Shown here piece after piece: positions 61,247 through 64,000 of a DNA stretch of 64,000 nt; position 1 is the first letter of the stretch; the number at the start of each line of letters is the position of its first letter. The notes under the pieces were generated by a model, which made no database searches, was not told where the DNA came from, and was given only the letters and a program-made list of their open reading frames with translations. Source of the stretch: Methylocapsa sp. D3K7 (GTDB lineage Bacteria; Pseudomonadota; Alphaproteobacteria; Rhizobiales; Beijerinckiaceae); contig NZ_CP123229.1 of NCBI RefSeq assembly GCF_029855125.1, forward strand, positions 2,834,501-2,898,500. Direction: 5' to 3'. The translations under genes were made by a program, and so were the position numbers.

Positions 61247-63937
61247 TCAATAGCGGCGCAAAAGACGTTTGAGATAGTCCATTTCCTCAAGGGGCCGCAT
61301 GGGCTCTCCGAGCCTGCGGCGGAGCTCCTCAAGGACCCGCCGGGCGCGCTCGGCGGCAGGAACGCCCATCGGATCGAAGCGCGCGTTCGGATTGAACGAT
61401 CGTTCGCTTCCGCTCGGACGCCCCAGCGGGTCGGTGCCCCCGGCAGCGCCAAATTGGCCTTGCCCGCCTTGCCCCTCCTCGCCCTCGGCCCCCTCACCTT
61501 CGCCCTTGCCCTGCATGGCTTCGGCCAGCTTTTGGGCGCCTTCGCGCAGAGCTTCAACGGCACGCCCCTGCGCGTCCACCGCCTCGCGCGAACCGCCCGG
61601 ACCTTGCCCCAGCGCATTCTCCGCCTCGCGCATTGCATTGTGCGCGCCATCGAGGCCATTGGCGTCAGCTCCCGCTCCATCTAAGCGCTTTTGCAGATTT
61701 TCAAGCCGCTCGCGGAGCGCCTGTTGACGTTTGCTGAGACTGGGATCGCCGTTTTGTCCAGCACGCGGCGCCTTGCCTGTTTTTGGGCTGGTGCCTTGCC
61801 CGCGATCATTCTTGTCAACTTGATCTTGGGCGCTGTCCTCGCTGCCGCCTTGATTAAAAAAATCGTCCAAGGTTTGTTCACCCGGCAGCCCCAACTGGCC
61901 GCGTTCCTCACGCTGCCTATGCCGCTCTCCCTGGCCGCTTTGATAGGTTTCGTCGCGCAATTGCTGCTGTTCCTCGCTCATACGACCAAGTTCATCGAGC
62001 GCGCGGGTCATTTCCTGAGCATGAGGATTGGGCTTACGCGGCCCCGCAATTCGCAAATTTTCGAGAATATCTTGCAGAGCCTCCAGCATTTTCTGAGCGC
62101 TCGCGCTGTCGCCGGAACGCAACATGTCCTGCATCTTGTCGAGCATCGCTTGCAGGTCCTGGGGGCTGATCGAGCGGCCCTTGCCCTGCAGCGATGCGGA
62201 GTCGTTTTGATTGTTTTCCTTATTTTGCCGCGCCGCGAGTTCTTGCAAGAACTTGTCCATCGCGGCGCGCAGATTTTCGCTCAGTTTTCGTATTTCATCC
62301 TCTGGTGCTTTGCGCTGGAGGGCGTCCCGCAATTGTTGTTCGGCGGCGCGAAGGTCGCGTTCCGCTTCCGAAAGATCGCCATTTTCGATACGAAGCGCCA
62401 TTTGCCAAAGATAATCGGCGGCCTCGACAAGATCGCTGTCGCTGCGCGCCGTATTGATCTGGTCGAACGCCACCCGCAAGCCGAGGTAAACGCCGGTGCT
62501 GGTCGCAAAGGTTTCCGGCTCGATCATTAAGGCATCGAGCGCGTTCGCCACCCGCGCCTTGTCATCCGGCGCCAGAATCAGATTGCGGCGTTGTTCGACC
62601 AGCGCCCGCGCGAGTGGCTTGACGAAAGGCTTTTGCGGCAGTGTGATTTCGACCGGATCACTTTTGCCTTCATTGCCGCCTTCATCGCGTGCGACCAATG
62701 TCATCTCGACACGCGTGCCCGCCCATGGGTGTTCTGAAAGGTCAGCGGTGGTGTCGGCCTCGCCGGCGAGGCTTGGTGCGGGCGGCAGCTGAAGCGCCAT
62801 TTTGGGCGGATCGACGAGCGAACGCTGCGCTGAACGCCCGCCTGGAAGCACCGGTTTGGCGAAACTCACCTCGGCGCTCGCGACCCCATAATCGTCGGCG
62901 ACACTGTATTTCAGCGTTAGCGATCCGCGAGCATTGAACTTAGGCACGGCCGTGAGGGCGATCGATGGAGGCAGGTCCATAATCGCATGAATATCGAACG
63001 CGCCGAGCGGCCTGCCGGCGTACCCAAGTTTGAGCGCCGCGTTGCCGCGCAGAACCAGCCGGATTTCGTCTTTGCCGCCCGAAATTCCCGCAGTTGGCTT
63101 GGCTGGGGCGGCTCCGGAGCTTGCTGGGGCGGAAGTGGTTTTACTTTGTGGGTTTGCGGTGAGCGCACCTTTGACGTCAATGTCGAGATTGCCTCCGGGG
63201 GCGTGAATGACGACAGTCGAACCGCTCGGCGCCTCGATTTTTTGCGGGTTTTCTGAACTGGTCAGGCTCGTGGTCCCGCCAAGGCTCAAGACGATCGGCG
63301 GTTTTCCCGTGTAGGCGGGAGGATCGATCCAGGCATCCATCCGGTAGCCATGGCCTTGCATGGAGTCCAACCGCCAATCAAATGCCGCCGCGACGCGCGC
63401 ATATCTTTCGGGGCCTGCGACAAAGCCTGTCGCGATCAATGCGACGAAGATACTTGCCCGCAATGCGTAGCGGTCGACGTCCACCATGCGGGGCGACGGG
63501 ACGCCCGTTCGCAGCAAAGCCACTGCCTGCTCCGCTCTGCGGCGATGCAAATTCCACAGCGCTCGAGTCGCCGGATCATTGACCCCATTGCCGAGCCGGT
63601 CGTCGATCACCGCTGCGGGGCGCGATGCAAGCCCCGATACGCGGTCGATCCGGACCAGTGCCTCCTGGCGTGGGGGGAACCGGAAATTGCGCAGTGGAAG
63701 CAGAGCAAAAATGACCCCTGCGGCAAGCGCGAGGACGCCGAGGCCACGCACCCAATGCGGTGCATCGAGCCATACTCCGGTCCAGGACACACAAACAAAG
63801 ATTCCAGCGACGATAAGCGGCGGCAGCACGAGGCGCCAAATCCGCTCAAACAGGAGGATGGCGCGGGCCCTAAAGACAAGCTCTTCGAGCCGCGGATTCG
63901 TCGCGTCGCCGCCGGGTGGCGGGTCGTCTTGGAGCAT
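61247..63937 (-). CDS. DUF4175 / TIGR02302 family membrane protein
   Basis: The product of about 896 residues has two N-terminal transmembrane helices (LVLPPLIVAGIFVCVSWTGVWL and LGVLALAAGVIFALLPL) and a third near residue 160 (FVALIATGFVAGPERYA). A long periplasmic region follows with Ig-like pieces such as GKPPIVLSLGGTTSLTSSE and ALTLKYSVADDYGVASAEVSF. The C-terminal 250 residues are Gln/Gly/Glu-rich and coiled (RMSEEQQQLRDETYQSGQGERHRQREERG), ending in a basic tail. This is the layout of the alphaproteobacterial TIGR02302 family, whose function is unknown. Confidence 0.85.
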   Translation of the reverse strand: MLQDDPPPGGDATNPRLEELVFRARAILLFERIWRLVLPPLIVAGIFVCVSWTGVWLDAPHWVRGLGVLALAAGVIFALLPLRNFRFPPRQEALVRIDRVSGLASRPAAVIDDRLGNGVNDPATRALWNLHRRRAEQAVALLRTGVPSPRMVDVDRYALRASIFVALIATGFVAGPERYARVAAAFDWRLDSMQGHGYRMDAWIDPPAYTGKPPIVLSLGGTTSLTSSENPQKIEAPSGSTVVIHAPGGNLDIDVKGALTANPQSKTTSAPASSGAAPAKPTAGISGGKDEIRLVLRGNAALKLGYAGRPLGAFDIHAIMDLPPSIALTAVPKFNARGSLTLKYSVADDYGVASAEVSFAKPVLPGGRSAQRSLVDPPKMALQLPPAPSLAGEADTTADLSEHPWAGTRVEMTLVARDEGGNEGKSDPVEITLPQKPFVKPLARALVEQRRNLILAPDDKARVANALDALMIEPETFATSTGVYLGLRVAFDQINTARSDSDLVEAADYLWQMALRIENGDLSEAERDLRAAEQQLRDALQRKAPEDEIRKLSENLRAAMDKFLQELAARQNKENNQNDSASLQGKGRSISPQDLQAMLDKMQDMLRSGDSASAQKMLEALQDILENLRIAGPRKPNPHAQEMTRALDELGRMSEEQQQLRDETYQSGQGERHRQREERGQLGLPGEQTLDDFFNQGGSEDSAQDQVDKNDRGQGTSPKTGKAPRAGQNGDPSLSKRQQALRERLENLQKRLDGAGADANGLDGAHNAMREAENALGQGPGGSREAVDAQGRAVEALREGAQKLAEAMQGKGEGEGAEGEEGQGGQGQFGAAGGTDPLGRPSGSERSFNPNARFDPMGVPAAERARRVLEELRRRLGEPMRPLEEMDYLKRLLRRY

Positions 63938-64000
63938 TCGCTTCCAGCGTCCGAATGTTAGCAAACCGGTCTCCGGGAAAAACGAACACCGCAAGTTGAA

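Overview
The window is chromosomal DNA of an alphaproteobacterium, most likely a Rhizobiales/Beijerinckiaceae-type organism (inference). The markers are TrcR (DUF1013), the alphaproteobacterial forms of AddA/AddB, a nadQ-nadA-nadB-nadC cluster, a TIGR02302/DUF4175 protein, a HIG1 small protein beside etfBA, and a 6S RNA upstream of the 5-formyl-THF cyclo-ligase gene. Most genes are dense, often with overlapping stop/start codons, and look like ordinary core functions. A 16-bp near-perfect ParB-binding parS site at 3697 suggests, but does not prove, that the segment lies in the origin-proximal part of the chromosome.

Layout. 154-3662: serB followed by a 5-oxoprolinase operon (pxpABC). 3697-5140: parS, a small cytochrome c, and an ArsR regulator overlapping an AHSA1/SRPBCC gene, with palindromic operators in front. 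5522-6573: a complete IS630-family element with a -1 frameshift transposase and TA target duplication, sitting just past the end of mtaB. 6593-8778: dapF-mtaB (minus). 9120-12211: a secreted GyrI-like protein, an SGNH-hydrolase-like protein, a YmdB phosphoesterase and 5-FTHF cyclo-ligase, with 6S RNA upstream of the last. 12525-18594: CnoX-type thioredoxin, tRNA-Leu, a RecD-like helicase and a four-gene osmoprotectant ABC importer. 18595-30113: nth, DUF2244, trcR, msrA, mepA, DUF423, a response regulator, AsmA, a peptidoglycan-binding protein and an LpoA-like lipoprotein. 30361-36256: rsmI-yraN, then nadQ and nadABC with a palindromic operator between them.

The one clearly accessory region is 37151-46145. 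It starts at the 3' end of a tRNA-Thr gene and ends at a 15-bp direct repeat of that tRNA end, so it looks like a site-specifically integrated island of about 9 kb. On the minus strand it holds a decayed phage tail gene, a GT4-type glycosyltransferase, a phage lysis cassette (GH108 endolysin, two membrane proteins, a tiny third one), a GT2 glycosyltransferase, and a 1160-residue protein that I read as a PPi-type phosphoenolpyruvate carboxykinase. I see no integrase. Just outside the right repeat is an internally deleted SRPBCC pseudogene.

46671-57186: the addBA recombination nuclease, apaG, argE, a secreted propeller-like protein and an HNH endonuclease. 57366-63937 (minus): a conserved cluster of DUF4175 protein, HIG1 protein, cob(I)alamin adenosyltransferase, etfBA and 3-hydroxyacyl-CoA dehydrogenase. 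Apart from the island I found no convincing new multi-gene system. No CRISPR array, rRNA or recognisable anti-phage defence operon was seen.
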